Origin: Candidatus Hydrogenedentota bacterium
GTDB lineage: Bacteria > Hydrogenedentota > Hydrogenedentia > Hydrogenedentales > SLHB01
DNA: 22,537 nucleotides
Reading direction: 5' to 3'
NCBI GenBank assembly: GCA_026387845.1
Contig: JAPLKX010000290.1
Span: forward strand, 1-22,537
Part shown: positions 9,080-18,200 of the stretch, in pieces
Position numbering within the stretch: position 1 is the stretch's first letter
Layout of the letters: each line of letters starts with the position of its first letter
Program-made: the position numbers and the translations under genes
Notes under the pieces: model-generated
What the model was told of the DNA's origin: nothing
Seen by the model: the letters and a program-made list of their open reading frames with translations, nothing else
Database searches by the model: none

Positions 9080-10008
9080 AGGCCGGAACTGTCGAGCCCC
9101 TGGGTCAGGAGGTGCTCAAACCCGAGGTCGATCGCGTACTTGACGATCTCGCGGTACTCGCTCCTGCTTACGCGACCGCAGAGTTCGGGAAACTCGTGGG
9201 CCCGGAACTGGGGCGAGTACTGGCTCATCAGGCTGATGGTCGCCGGCTCCATCTGCTCATCCCGCATCCAGAGAAGAAAGTCGTAAGTGTTGGAGAGGTT
9301 GTTGGGCAGGATCAAGTGGCGCACGATAAGGCCGCGTTTGGCCACGCCGTTTTCCATAACAAGCGGCCCCACTTGGCGGAACATTTCCTTGATGGCCAGT
9401 TTGGCCACGGAGGGGTAGTCTTCGGCCCTGCTGTATGCGAGCCCGTGGGCCGCATCCATATACTTCATATCCGGCAGGTAGACGTCGACGATGTCTTGGA
9501 GCAAGGCGATCAGTTCGAGTGATTCGTACCCGTTGGTGTTGTAGACAATCGGCAGGTGCAGCCCCTGCCGGGATGCCTCGAGCAGCGCCTCCAGGATGGG
9601 GTAAACGTAGTGGGTAGGGGTAACGAGATTGATGTTTTCGGCCCCTTGATCCTGCAGCCTCAAAAAGATGCGCGCCAGGTCCGTGTAGTGCATATTTTCG
9701 CCCAGCCCGCCCTGGCTGATCTGGTGGTTTTGGCAGAAGACGCAACGGAGGTTGCACCCGGCGAAAAAAACGGTGCCGCTGCCGCCCCGGCCTACCAGCG
9801 GGGGCTCTTCGCCGAAATGCAGGGTGTGCGAGGCATAGGCGGCGTGGTGCAGGTCCTTGGCGGAGGTGTTGCAGAACCCCGTGGCGTTGCCGGCCCGGTC
9901 GACGCCGCACCTGTGGCCGCAGGCGCAACATGCCCGCATCATTTCGCCGAGGTCGTGCAGCACGGTTTCTATTCGGGGCGCCTTTACCATATCGCAAAAT
10001 TGTACCAT
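8998..10008 (-). CDS. PflX-like radical SAM protein (COG1313 type)
   Basis: The 336-residue protein has the radical SAM cluster motif CxxxCxxC (Cys85, Cys89, Cys92 in FFAGCNLRCVFCQN). An upstream cysteine-rich segment, ACCACGHRCGVDRAG...GFC, probably binds another metal site. Characteristic stretches are LHFGEEPPLVGRGGSGTVFF, INLVTPTHYVYP, LPIVYNTNGYES, VDVYLPDMKYMD and SLMSQYSPQF. These match what I know of the PflX / putative pyruvate-formate-lyase-activating-like family, whose substrate is unknown. An alternative ATG lies six codons inside; neither start has a strong ribosome site. The C-terminus ends in EPLDAG repeats produced by the same minisatellite that extends RuvC. It is divergent from the exporter operon. 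Confidence 0.88.
   Translation of the reverse strand: MVQFCDMVKAPRIETVLHDLGEMMRACCACGHRCGVDRAGNATGFCNTSAKDLHHAAYASHTLHFGEEPPLVGRGGSGTVFFAGCNLRCVFCQNHQISQGGLGENMHYTDLARIFLRLQDQGAENINLVTPTHYVYPILEALLEASRQGLHLPIVYNTNGYESLELIALLQDIVDVYLPDMKYMDAAHGLAYSRAEDYPSVAKLAIKEMFRQVGPLVMENGVAKRGLIVRHLILPNNLSNTYDFLLWMRDEQMEPATISLMSQYSPQFRAHEFPELCGRVSRSEYREIVKYAIDLGFEHLLTQGLDSSGLYLPDFRRDEPFEAGEPLDAGEPLDAG
9005..9058. repeat. 18-bp coding minisatellite, three copies
   Basis: Two identical units, GCGTCGAGAGGCTCGCCG, lie at 9005-9022 and 9023-9040. A diverged third lies at 9041-9058. Read on the plus strand the unit gives ASRGSP in RuvC; on the minus strand it gives GEPLDA in the radical SAM protein. Eighteen bases are six codons, so expansion keeps both frames open. 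Confidence 0.92.
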
Positions 10009-10076
10009 GCCGGGCCCGTACGGCAGGCTTCTGGAAGGTTAAAGCGGCCGTATACGTTCCAAAGAGGCGGGCGTAG

Positions 10077-10082
10077 TATAAT
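10077..10082 (+). promoter_or_regulatory. Candidate -10 box (TATAAT) for the exporter operon
   Basis: A perfect TATAAT stands in the divergent intergenic region. No good -35 box is found 16-18 bases upstream (ACGTTC or TACGTT). If it is used, transcription starts near 10089. The GTG at 10092 would then be nearly leaderless, which favours a start further in for the adaptor gene. Confidence 0.35.
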
Positions 10083-10151
10083 TCAAGCACTGTGGTGTTT
10101 GTCTGTCCATGGTTATCAGAAAGGCCTCTTGTACACTTGAGACAATCTGCA

Positions 10152-11315
10152 GTGAATTGGAGCGGCCTCCCGGCAGTGAGCCTGGGTGTTGTTTTGGCGG
10201 GATTGGCGTGTCTGATGGGTTCCTGCAAGCGCCACTCGGCGGATGAGTTGGCCGTGGCGGGCCAAGTCGAGGCGGTGACGGTATCGGCGGGTTCGCGGGT
10301 AGGCGGCCGTGTTTTGGAAGTCCTGGTGAAGGAAGGCCGGCAGGTCGTGAAGGGCGATGTGCTGGTCAAGTTGGAGACGGACGAGGCGGACGCGGCGCTG
10401 GCAGCGGTGCGGGCGAAACTGGCCCAGGCGGACGCGACGGTCGAGAAGCTGAAAACGGGGGCCAGGCCGGAGGAAATCCAGCAGGCGGAGGCCGCCGCCG
10501 AACAGGCCCGCCAGCGGTACAAGATCGCGCAGCAGGCCACCCGGCCCGAGGATAAATCCGCCGCCATCGCGATGGAAGACGCGGCCCGGGCGCAACGGGA
10601 TCAGGCCAAATCGGACTTTGACCGGATCGAGCCGTTGTACAAGGCCCAAGCCGTGTCCCAACAACGGTACGACCAGGCGCAGCACGCGCTCGAAGCCGCA
10701 CAGGCCCAGTTGCAGGCAGCCAAGGACCGCCGGAAGCTGGCCGAGGAAGGCGCCCGTTCGGAAGAGATCGAGGCGGCCCGCGCGGCAGCCCAACAGGCGC
10801 AGGCGGCGCTGGATTTGCTGAAAAACGGGGCGCGTAAAGAGGACATTGATGCGGCGCAGGCCGTTCGTGATTCCGCGGCCGCGGATGTCGATCGGGCCGA
10901 GGTGAATCTGCGGGAGAGCATCATCACGGCGCCGCGCAACGGCGTCGTCGAGTCGCTCGATATTCATCCGGGTGATCTGGTCAAGCCGGGGCCGGTGGTG
11001 ACGATCGCGGATGTGGACGACCTGGAGATGTTCGTTTACGTCAGCGCGGCCATGCTGGGCTACCTGCGGCTCGGGCAGGACGTCACCCTCACCGCCGACG
11101 CCTATCCCGGCGAGACATTCAAAGGCACAATCTCGTATATCGCGCCGACCGGCGAGTTCACCCCGAGAAACCTCCAGACGCAGGAGGAGAGAGTCCAGCA
11201 GGTATTCGGCGTAAAAATTAAGATGGGTTCGTTCGGGGGCCGTATCCGGGCCGGGATGAGCATGACGGCCCACCTGCCGCGGTTCGAGGGCGCGGACCGC
11301 AACGGAGCCGACTGA
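10152..11315 (+). CDS. HlyD/YbhG-like periplasmic adaptor, probable lipoprotein
   Basis: This is the membrane-fusion (adaptor) subunit of an ABC exporter. The start is uncertain: GTG codons at 10092, 10152 and 10176 are in frame. I list 10152 because it gives a compact lipoprotein signal with lipobox LMGSC (Cys25) and lies downstream of the TATAAT at 10077. The mature part has a biotinyl-lipoyl half motif (VSAGSRVGGRVLEVLVKEGRQVVKGDVLVKLE). A long Ala/Gln/Glu-rich coiled coil follows with repeated GARPEEI, GARSEEI and GARKEDI segments. It is followed by the second lipoyl half (IITAPRNGVVESLDIHPGDLVKPGPVV) and a beta-barrel domain. The TGA overlaps the ATPase ATG by one base, so the three exporter genes form an operon. 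The exported substrate is unknown. Confidence 0.9.
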   Translation: MNWSGLPAVSLGVVLAGLACLMGSCKRHSADELAVAGQVEAVTVSAGSRVGGRVLEVLVKEGRQVVKGDVLVKLETDEADAALAAVRAKLAQADATVEKLKTGARPEEIQQAEAAAEQARQRYKIAQQATRPEDKSAAIAMEDAARAQRDQAKSDFDRIEPLYKAQAVSQQRYDQAQHALEAAQAQLQAAKDRRKLAEEGARSEEIEAARAAAQQAQAALDLLKNGARKEDIDAAQAVRDSAAADVDRAEVNLRESIITAPRNGVVESLDIHPGDLVKPGPVVTIADVDDLEMFVYVSAAMLGYLRLGQDVTLTADAYPGETFKGTISYIAPTGEFTPRNLQTQEERVQQVFGVKIKMGSFGGRIRAGMSMTAHLPRFEGADRNGAD

Positions 11316-12286
11316 TGCCGCCCGCCATCGTGGCGCGCGGTCTCACTCGCCGGTTTGGTCATTTCACGGCTGTCAATGACGTATCGCTGCAAATCGAGGA
11401 GGGGGACATCTACGGTTTCCTGGGCCCAAACGGTTCGGGTAAGACGACGCTGATCCGGATGTTGTGCGGGTTGCTGCGGCCGTCGAGCGGCAGCGCAACC
11501 GTGATGGGGCTGGACACGGTGAAAGAATCCGAACAAATAAAGCGTGCGATCGGCTACATGTCGCAGCAGTTCAGCCTGTATCGGGACCTGACCGTCCTCG
11601 AAAACCTGAAGTTTTACGCGCGCATATACGGCCTGCGCAGGTCGAGGGCCCGCCGCCGCATCGAGGACGTCATCGGCATTGTGGGGATTGGCGATTACCG
11701 GGGCCATTTGGCGCGGGAACTGTCGGGCGGCTGGAGGCAGCGGCTGGCGCTGGCGTGCAGCCTGGTGCACGAGCCGCGGCTGATGTTTCTGGATGAGCCG
11801 ACGGCGGGGATCGACCCGGTGGCCCGGCGGGAGTTGTGGAATCTGCTGTTCGATCTGGCGGGACAGGGCGTGACGTTTTTTGTCACCACCCACTACATGG
11901 ACGAGGCGGAGCGGTGCAGCCACATCGGGTACATCTATTTCTCGAACCTGATCGTTTCGGGCACGCCAAACGAACTCAAGCAACTCCCCGAGGTTACCCC
12001 GCGAGAGGCGGTCCGGCTGGAGATTCGGGCGCCGCGCCTGGCTAGTGCGATGCGGGCGCTTAACTCGTTTGACTACGTGCTGGACGCGACGATCTTCGCG
12101 GATTCGCTCCACGTCCTCGCTCAGACCAATACCGAGGAGCGGCTTCAGCGGGACTTGGCGCGGGAGGGGTTTGGGGAAGTCCAGGTGATTCGAATACCGC
12201 CAAGCCTTGAGGACGTTTTTGTGACGCTGACGCGGAAACGAGACACGGACCGTGCGGGAACGACGGCGCCCGCGGAGGCGCTCTAG
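11315..12286 (+). CDS. ABC-2 exporter ATP-binding protein
   Basis: The 323-residue single-domain ATPase powers the exporter from the cytoplasmic face. Walker A is GPNGSGKTT (residues 37-45) and the signature is LSGGWRQR (from residue 136). Walker B is LMFLDEP with Asp160 and Glu161, and the H-loop is His193 in TTHYMDEAE. The sequence style (SQQFSLYRDLTVLENLKFYARIYGL, then SGTPNELKQ) is that of the YbhF/CcmA class of drug or polysaccharide ABC-2 exporters. E. coli YbhF carries two ATPase domains; this protein has one, so it should act as a homodimer. It starts within the stop of the adaptor gene and ends with TAG two bases before the permease ATG. Confidence 0.95.
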   Translation: MPPAIVARGLTRRFGHFTAVNDVSLQIEEGDIYGFLGPNGSGKTTLIRMLCGLLRPSSGSATVMGLDTVKESEQIKRAIGYMSQQFSLYRDLTVLENLKFYARIYGLRRSRARRRIEDVIGIVGIGDYRGHLARELSGGWRQRLALACSLVHEPRLMFLDEPTAGIDPVARRELWNLLFDLAGQGVTFFVTTHYMDEAERCSHIGYIYFSNLIVSGTPNELKQLPEVTPREAVRLEIRAPRLASAMRALNSFDYVLDATIFADSLHVLAQTNTEERLQRDLAREGFGEVQVIRIPPSLEDVFVTLTRKRDTDRAGTTAPAEAL

Positions 12287-12288
12287 CC

Positions 12289-13401
12289 ATGTTGTGGGGC
12301 ATCGGCGCGGTTATCTACAAAGAGTTCATCCACATTGTGCGCGACCCGATAACGCTGTTTCTGATGCTGCTGATTCCCGGGATCCAGTTGACCATTTTCG
12401 GGTTTGCGATTGACCTCGAGGTGAAGCACATCCCGACGGCCGTCTACAACCTCGACGGGCGGCCCGAGAGCCGGCAGTTGGTCGATGCGTTTGTGAACTC
12501 GGCCTATTTCAAAATTGTCGCAACGCCGCTCAGCAACGACGCACTGGTCTCTTCCATCGTCCGGGGCGAGGCCAAGATTGGCCTGAAGATCCCGCCCGAC
12601 TACACCGACCGGCTGCTGCTTGGGCAGGACGTGACCGTGCAACTCCTGATCGACGGGAGCGATTCCACCGTGGCGATGCAGGGGCTCAACGTGGCCAACG
12701 CGATCGCGCTGAGGCAATCGCTGTCAATTGTCAGCCGAAGCCTCAATCGAGAGCAGCCCCCCATCGAACTGAGGCCGCGCGTTCTGTTCAACCCGGACAT
12801 GAAAACGGTGAATTTCATGGTGCCAGGATTGGTAGGGCTTGTCATGCAACTGGTAACGATGCTGCTGACGGCGTTTGCGATCGTGCGCGAGAAAGAAACG
12901 GGCACCCTCGAACAGTTGATGGTGACGCCGGTGTCGCGTTTTGGCTTGATGCTGGGCAAGCTGATCCCGTATGCGTGCATCGGCGCGATCGAGACGACGT
13001 TTGTGCTGTCGTTGATGCGGTTTTTGTTTGGCGTGCACATAGCGGGCAGCCTGTGGTTGCTGGCGGGGTTCAGCCTGATCTTCCTGTTTACGACGCTCGG
13101 CCTTGGCCTGCTGGTTTCCACGATTGCGGAAAACCAGGTCCAAGCGATGCAGGTGGCGTTTGTGATCATCCTGCCGTCGGTGCTGCTGTCGGGGTTTGTG
13201 TTTCCCCAGGAAAACATGCCCAAGGTCATTTACTGGGCCAGCCAGCTCATACCGCTGACGTACTTCATTCGGATACTCAGGGGCATTATCATGCGCGGCG
13301 CGGGTTTTTACGACCTGTGGCCGCAGGCGGCTATTCTGGCCGTCATCGGCCTGACGGTTCTAGTGACGAGTGCGCTGCGGTTCCGCAAGACACTCAGCTA
13401 A
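12289..13401 (+). CDS. ABC-2 type transporter permease (YbhR/YbhS-like)
   Basis: The 370-residue inner-membrane subunit has the ABC2_membrane_3 layout. The short cytoplasmic start YKEFIHIVRDPITL precedes the first helix (LFLMLLIPGIQLTIFGFAI). A large extracytoplasmic loop follows (about residues 45-175, including VYNLDGRPESRQLVDAF). Five further helices complete the domain. IVREKETGTLEQLMVTPVSR is the conserved cytoplasmic coupling segment, and LLSGFVFPQENMP and QLIPLTYFIRILRGI are typical of this family. Only one permease gene is present, where E. coli has the pair ybhS and ybhR, so a homodimer is inferred. It ends 30 bases from the convergent tcdA. Confidence 0.93.
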   Translation: MLWGIGAVIYKEFIHIVRDPITLFLMLLIPGIQLTIFGFAIDLEVKHIPTAVYNLDGRPESRQLVDAFVNSAYFKIVATPLSNDALVSSIVRGEAKIGLKIPPDYTDRLLLGQDVTVQLLIDGSDSTVAMQGLNVANAIALRQSLSIVSRSLNREQPPIELRPRVLFNPDMKTVNFMVPGLVGLVMQLVTMLLTAFAIVREKETGTLEQLMVTPVSRFGLMLGKLIPYACIGAIETTFVLSLMRFLFGVHIAGSLWLLAGFSLIFLFTTLGLGLLVSTIAENQVQAMQVAFVIILPSVLLSGFVFPQENMPKVIYWASQLIPLTYFIRILRGIIMRGAGFYDLWPQAAILAVIGLTVLVTSALRFRKTLS

Positions 13402-13431
13402 TCGCCCACAGCCACGCGCCCGCCGACCCGG

Positions 13432-14142
13432 TTACACGGAGAGGATGTCTTTGATGATCAGGCCGGCCGCTGTCAACCCCGCCAACCCCGGGACGTACGA
13501 GATGGTGCCGCGGTAACGTCTGCCGCCGTTATCTTCGTCGGGTTCGCTCACCTGGCCAAGGTTTTCCTCGGAAAACACGCAGCGGATTCCTTGTTCGATA
13601 CCGGCTTTCCTCAGCCCCTGCCGGACGATGCGCGCGAGCGGACAGCCTTTGGTCTCGCTGATATCGCCGACGCGGATCGCGGTTGGATCGAGCTTGCTGG
13701 CCGTGCCCATGCAAGAAACCAGGCGTATCCCGCGGGAGTGCAGCAGCGTGAGCAGGGCCACTTTGGCGCCGGGGGTATCGATGGCGTCGATGGCGTATTC
13801 AAACGTTTTGGGGACGACCGCGTCGATGTTTTCGGGGGTGAGTTCGACCCTGTGGACCTCGGTGATGCCGCCGGGGTTGATCTGCCTGGCCCGTTCCCGG
13901 CCCACCTCGACCTTTGGCAGGCCCAGCGTGGAATGCAGCGCCAGCACCTGCCGGTTGAGGTTGGTCACCTCGACAACATCGGCATCCACCAGCACGAGGT
14001 AGCCCACACTCGCCCGCGCCAAAGCCTCGAGCGCGTAACCGCCCACGCCGCCCAGGCCGAAAACCGCCACGCGGGCCTGGCGCAACCGACCAAGCCCGTC
14101 TTCTCCTACAAGAAGGCGAGTCCGTGTAAACCGATCCGTCAT
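13432..14142 (-). CDS. tcdA: tRNA threonylcarbamoyladenosine dehydratase TcdA (ThiF/MoeB superfamily)
   Basis: TcdA (CsdL/YgdL) uses ATP to cyclise t6A at position 37 of tRNAs into ct6A. The 236-residue protein starts with RFTRTRLLVGEDGLGRL, typical of the group. The ATP-binding loop is GLGGVGG (residues 29-35), followed by D53-A-D55 and NLNRQ (61-65), then AIDAIDT and SCMGTASKLDPT. The absence of the MoeB CxxC zinc pairs, together with the ending GTISYVPGLAGLTAAGLIIKDI, favours TcdA over MoeB or ThiF. The ATG at 14142 lies two bases after the tatD stop, so the two genes are probably co-transcribed. Confidence 0.92.
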   Translation of the reverse strand: MTDRFTRTRLLVGEDGLGRLRQARVAVFGLGGVGGYALEALARASVGYLVLVDADVVEVTNLNRQVLALHSTLGLPKVEVGRERARQINPGGITEVHRVELTPENIDAVVPKTFEYAIDAIDTPGAKVALLTLLHSRGIRLVSCMGTASKLDPTAIRVGDISETKGCPLARIVRQGLRKAGIEQGIRCVFSEENLGQVSEPDEDNGGRRYRGTISYVPGLAGLTAAGLIIKDILSV

Positions 14143-14144
14143 CC

Positions 14145-14915
14145 TTACACCGTGAGTTTAAAAACGCGAGCCGCCACTTCCGTAGTGGCTTGTGCGACGT
14201 GTTCCTCGCTCTCTCCGAGCAACTCGGCCGCCGCCCGTAAATTATATACGATATTGGCGGGCCGGTTCGGCCGTCCGGGGGCTTCTCGAGGCGGAATATC
14301 GGGGCTGTCGGTTTCGAGGACGAACGCGTCGGGGTAGATTTCGCGGATAAGCTCTTTCTTTTTACCGCTGTTTCTGTACGTAAGAACGCCGCCAAACGAG
14401 AAAACAAGCCCAAACCGTTGAAGATCGCGCGCCAACTCCCGGCTTCCCGAGAAATTGTGAACGACGCCGCCGGTTTGGGGCGCCCCGATCCGCCTCAATG
14501 AGTCCAGCAGTTCATTGAACGCCGCACGGCAGTGAATGACCACAGGCAGATTCAACTGTTTCGCAATAATCAGTTGAGAGTCGAAGAAACGGCGTTGGAC
14601 CTCGATCGGCGGTTCCGCCACCCGCCGGTCGAGGCCGATTTCGCCGATAGCCGCCGCGCCCCGTTGGGCCTGGAATACGAGCCGGTCGAGGCCGGGTTCG
14701 TGCTCGGGCTTGATGTACCACGGGTGAATGCCCAGCGCGCACTCGACTTCCGGAAACCGCGCCGACAGCTCCAAAGACAGGTCCCACTGGCTTGGGACGA
14801 TCGCGGCAGTGACCAGTTTTACAACACCGGCCCGCCGTGCCGCCTCAATCTCGGGCCCGGGACCCGCAGCATATTCGTTGCTTTCCAGATGGCAATGTAC
14901 GTCGATCAGGCGCAT
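14145..14915 (-). CDS. tatD: TatD family metal-dependent hydrolase (DNase)
   Basis: TatD proteins are TIM-barrel metal-dependent hydrolases with 3'-5' DNase activity. I chose the ATG at 14915 because GGGGAGG stands about 5 bases before it and the protein then begins MRLIDVHCHL. A longer frame to 15041 would translate the tandem repeat as RRIRRIGRIG and is rejected. Metal ligands are His7 and His9 (HxH), Glu92 (AIGEIGLD), His128 (VIHCRAA), His153 (VVHNFSGS) and Asp203 (LETDSPDIPP). Length is 256 residues, normal for the family. It is the first gene of a two-gene unit with tcdA. Confidence 0.94.
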   Translation of the reverse strand: MRLIDVHCHLESNEYAAGPGPEIEAARRAGVVKLVTAAIVPSQWDLSLELSARFPEVECALGIHPWYIKPEHEPGLDRLVFQAQRGAAAIGEIGLDRRVAEPPIEVQRRFFDSQLIIAKQLNLPVVIHCRAAFNELLDSLRRIGAPQTGGVVHNFSGSRELARDLQRFGLVFSFGGVLTYRNSGKKKELIREIYPDAFVLETDSPDIPPREAPGRPNRPANIVYNLRAAAELLGESEEHVAQATTEVAARVFKLTV

Positions 14916-15005
14916 ACGCACCTCCCCAGCAAGTATAAGCAGCCAAACTCGCCTTGTTCCAGATCGCCGCCGCGCACCCCAATCCCTACTCCTGCTTGCA
15001 TCACC

Positions 15006-15032
15006 GATCCGTCCGATCCGTCTGATCCGTCT
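15006..15032. repeat. Three 9-bp tandem repeats GATCCGTCY
   Basis: GATCCGTCC at 15006-15014 is followed by GATCCGTCT at 15015-15023 and 15024-15032, and then GAT. The array is in the tatD upstream region and probably non-coding. Confidence 0.9.
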
Positions 15033-15106
15033 GATTGACACCTGGTACTGTGTTCCGCTGTCTTAAATGGCCTAATCTTCCTCCCACAGTCCCTGCAGCT
15101 ACTCCC

Positions 15107-15142
15107 CGTCCACAACGTCCACTTCGTCCACAACGTCCACTT
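15107..15142. repeat. Four 9-bp tandem repeats CGTCCAC(AA/TT)
   Basis: CGTCCACAA and CGTCCACTT alternate twice (15107-15142), so this is also two copies of an 18-bp unit. A degenerate CGCCCACC follows. The heptamer core CGTCCAC recurs as its own tandem array at 22043-22063. Confidence 0.92.
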
Positions 15143-15208
15143 CGCCCACCCTCTCTCAAAAACGCCCATCCGTTGCACCGTGACGTTCCACCCCCGCTTG
15201 CTAAGCGC

Positions 15209-15252
15209 AAAAAAAAGAACTCCGGCGGAAACCTTTTGGGTTTCCGCCGGAG
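15209..15252 (-). terminator. Rho-independent terminator of the large surface-protein gene
   Basis: A perfect 14-bp stem pairs 15220-15233 with 15239-15252 around a 5-base loop. On the minus strand the stem is followed by TTC and eight T (15216-15209). It begins 17 bases after the TAA of the surface-protein gene. The plus-strand side has no T-run, so it acts in one direction. Confidence 0.93.
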
Positions 15253-15269
15253 CGTTGGTTAATTAGTGG

Positions 15270-18200
15270 TTAGGCTTTGGCTTTGCCGCGGCGGCGTATC
15301 CTCGCCAGCGTCATGGCCACGCCCAATGCCAGCAATGATACCGCCGGCATGGAGAGCAGGCACTTCGAGGCGAAGATGACCGGCAGCAGCAGCAACCTTA
15401 CGCCTGCGGCGAGCACCGGGCTCTGGGCAACCACGACGGCAATCGCGGGGCTGACGCGGTAGTAGGCGTCCACGAACGCGGTGCCGACGGACGACTCAAG
15501 CAGGTACGTGTCGCGCAAGGCGCGCAGCGTGTCAATGTCAGCAGCCATTGGCGTGCCGTAGGCAGCCGTCGCAATGAAGCACGGGCCGCCGCCGTCGCCG
15601 CTGTCACCGCCCGCAGCCAGGCCGATCAGCGCGGCTAGAAGACCCAGGAGCAACAGCAGGAGCTCGCACGGGAATTCTTCGCCGCCCACCTGGGTGAAGT
15701 GGAACGCGTTCTCGAAGATCATCAGCGGCTCGTCGAGGTTGCTGTTGAGGTAGACGGCCACATCGACGGTGGTTTCCTCGTCGGTTGGCCACTGCGGCGA
15801 TTGGACGACGGCGCTGAACTCGGTGGCGCCGTTGTCAATCACGGTACCGATCTGCGTAGCGCTGGCCGGGGTCGTTGGCGTGATGTCCGCCGCGAAACCG
15901 ACCGTCACCCAGGCCAGGCCGCCCAACGGGGCCAGGATGGTAAACTGGGTGCCGCCGGATGTCGGCCCGGAGACTGTCCCGCCGGGCGCGTCAACCGACA
16001 TGGCGTCGACAATGTTCGCCGGCAGGGTCTGCACGCCGGTCCGCAGCGAGAACGCGGTCAGGTCGTACAGCCGCGCCCCGAGTATCGAAGCGGGGGCTGC
16101 TGCCGGATTCCCGACAGACGTGATGAGCGTGGCGCCGTCTGGCGTATCCGGCCCAACGTTCGGCAGCACTTCCAACTGCTCGAGCGTGGATTGGTAGTCC
16201 GTGTTGACGGGCGTCACCAGCGTGGTGATGTCCTGGCCATAGTCATACCGCGTGTCAACGGACCATGTCATTACGTCGTTGCGGATGGAGGCCGCGGTGA
16301 GCGCGGTGTCGGCCACGGTAAATGCCAACCGCGCCGGCGCCGTAGCCTCGGCCCGCTCATACGTCCATGCAGTGATTTCGGAGTGGACGGCCGCGCCCGT
16401 ATTCAACCCTACGTTCAACACCTGCGTGTTGTAGAGGTGAATCGCGAAGTTCCAGGCGCTGTTAACGGCCGTTCCCTCGACGATTTGGTCGGCGTCAATA
16501 CTCGAGGCCGTCTTTGTGGCCTGAACCAACCCGTACGCCTGGCTGATGTTTTGCTCGGGCGCCGGCAGTTCCAGCGAGGCCAGTGACAGGTCGCTGTTCA
16601 AGGCGACAGCCATACTGACGGTGGTTCCGGTGAACTGGAAGGCGGTCGTCGTGATAGGATCTTCCGTGGCGTAACGATCGTACCTGAAGCCTCCAAGAAC
16701 GGTTCTGCTGAATGCAGCCGTAAACGGCGGGTTGCGCACCGTTACTCCGACTACCAGGTTCTGGCTGATTGGCGCTGCGGGCAGCGGCGGCACCACGAAC
16801 CAGATTCTCGGCGGGTCCGTTTCTATGGCCAGCGGCGTGACGGGGGTGCCGGCCACCAGCAACTGCGTGCTTTCCGGCATGAACCCGGTGCCCGTAATCG
16901 CGGCCACCACTCCACCAAAGAGCCAGGAATGGTCCGGCGTAATGGCCGTGACCTCGAACACGGCCGCCGTAAAGATCGCCCGGACCGAGATGTTCTCAGT
17001 GATCATGAACGTAATGGTCGGGGCGAACAGATCCGAGTCGCGGGTATCACAGTCGGGCGGAACAGAGGTACTGCCGCAGTCAACCTGCCACTCAATGAAC
17101 TTGAATTCGTCACTTGCCGGAACGGCCGTCAAGGTGACCAGCGTAAGCGGCGGGTATTCGACGACCCTGTTGCCGTTGACCATCTCTGTGCTGACCACGC
17201 ACTGTTCGGGCGGGGTTGCAGTGCAGAGTTCAGACGGCAAGAATTCGACAGAGCCGCCTTCGGTCTCGAGTATTGTCAGGACAGGATTCTGTCTGAAGAC
17301 GGCCCTGACGCTGATATCGCGGACCGTGAAGTCGGAGAAATTCAGGGTTAACGGGTTGTCCTTCGTGATCTCTTGCTCGTTAATCACCCACTGAACAAAG
17401 TGGTACGCAGGCGTTATGGTGGTGTTGGGGAACGCTTCGAGCGTCACGGACTCCGTGGCCAAGTACTCTTCCTGGACCGGATCGATCGTGACGGTACCGC
17501 CGACCTCCGGGTCTCTAATGACGGTCAGGATATAACATGTCGGCACGAAATTGGCTATCAACGTGAGGTTGGCCGTCGTGCCCGAGAAGGTCAGGGTGGT
17601 CTCTGCCGAAGAGGGAACGGCAACAAGGCCCCCGTCCACAGCCGTTCCCGTCCAGTTGGCGAACGCGTAGCAAGGTGGTTCCGGCGACGCGCTCAGGCTG
17701 ACTTCCTGATCCGGCGCAAACGAGTCAAGCGGTACGCCCAGGACCACGAGCTCGTCATCCACTTTGACCGTACCAGCGCCGGCCGGCACCACGTTAACGG
17801 TGAGGAAGAACTCTTCGACCGGAATAATGGGCGGCTGGTACTGGAACTGAGCCGTGATCTCAACGTTGAGATCGTCGCAGGTGTCGGTTGGGTCCCTATC
17901 GAACGTCAACGTGGTGGTTGCATCGGTTATGCCAGCGGGATCGCCGTCAGCGATATCGCCGACGTCGCCCAGCCACTTGACGAACGCGTAATTCTCAGCC
18001 ACCGTGGCCACCAGATTGACCACGTCGCCGGCCAGATAGGTATCCTGCACCGGCGTGGCCGAAATGGTCCCGCCATCGGCCTGCACCAACTCCAGCGTAA
18101 AGATATCGAAATACTTGAAGGCCTGCGCGAGCAAGGCCAGGTTGGCGTCGTTATCCACTTCGACCACGCTCACGTCAACCGTCTGCGGGACGTCGGACTC

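Larger units (their letters stand above)
14916..15219. other. Intergenic region with two 9-bp tandem repeats, no gene seen
   Basis: This stretch lies upstream of tatD and downstream of the large surface-protein gene. Apart from the two 9-bp arrays I see no gene, RNA motif or good promoter. Frames that cross it translate the repeats into RRIRRIG and WTKWTLWT and are not convincing. Confidence 0.6.

Noticed and set aside
8104..9522. Plus-strand open frame of 472 codons across yebC, ruvC and the radical SAM gene
   Set aside because: It is out of frame with three recognised genes and has no recognisable motifs.
14916..15041. N-terminal extension of TatD to 15041
   Set aside because: It translates the nonamer repeat, while the ATG at 14915 has an excellent ribosome site and begins the conserved MRLIDVHCH.
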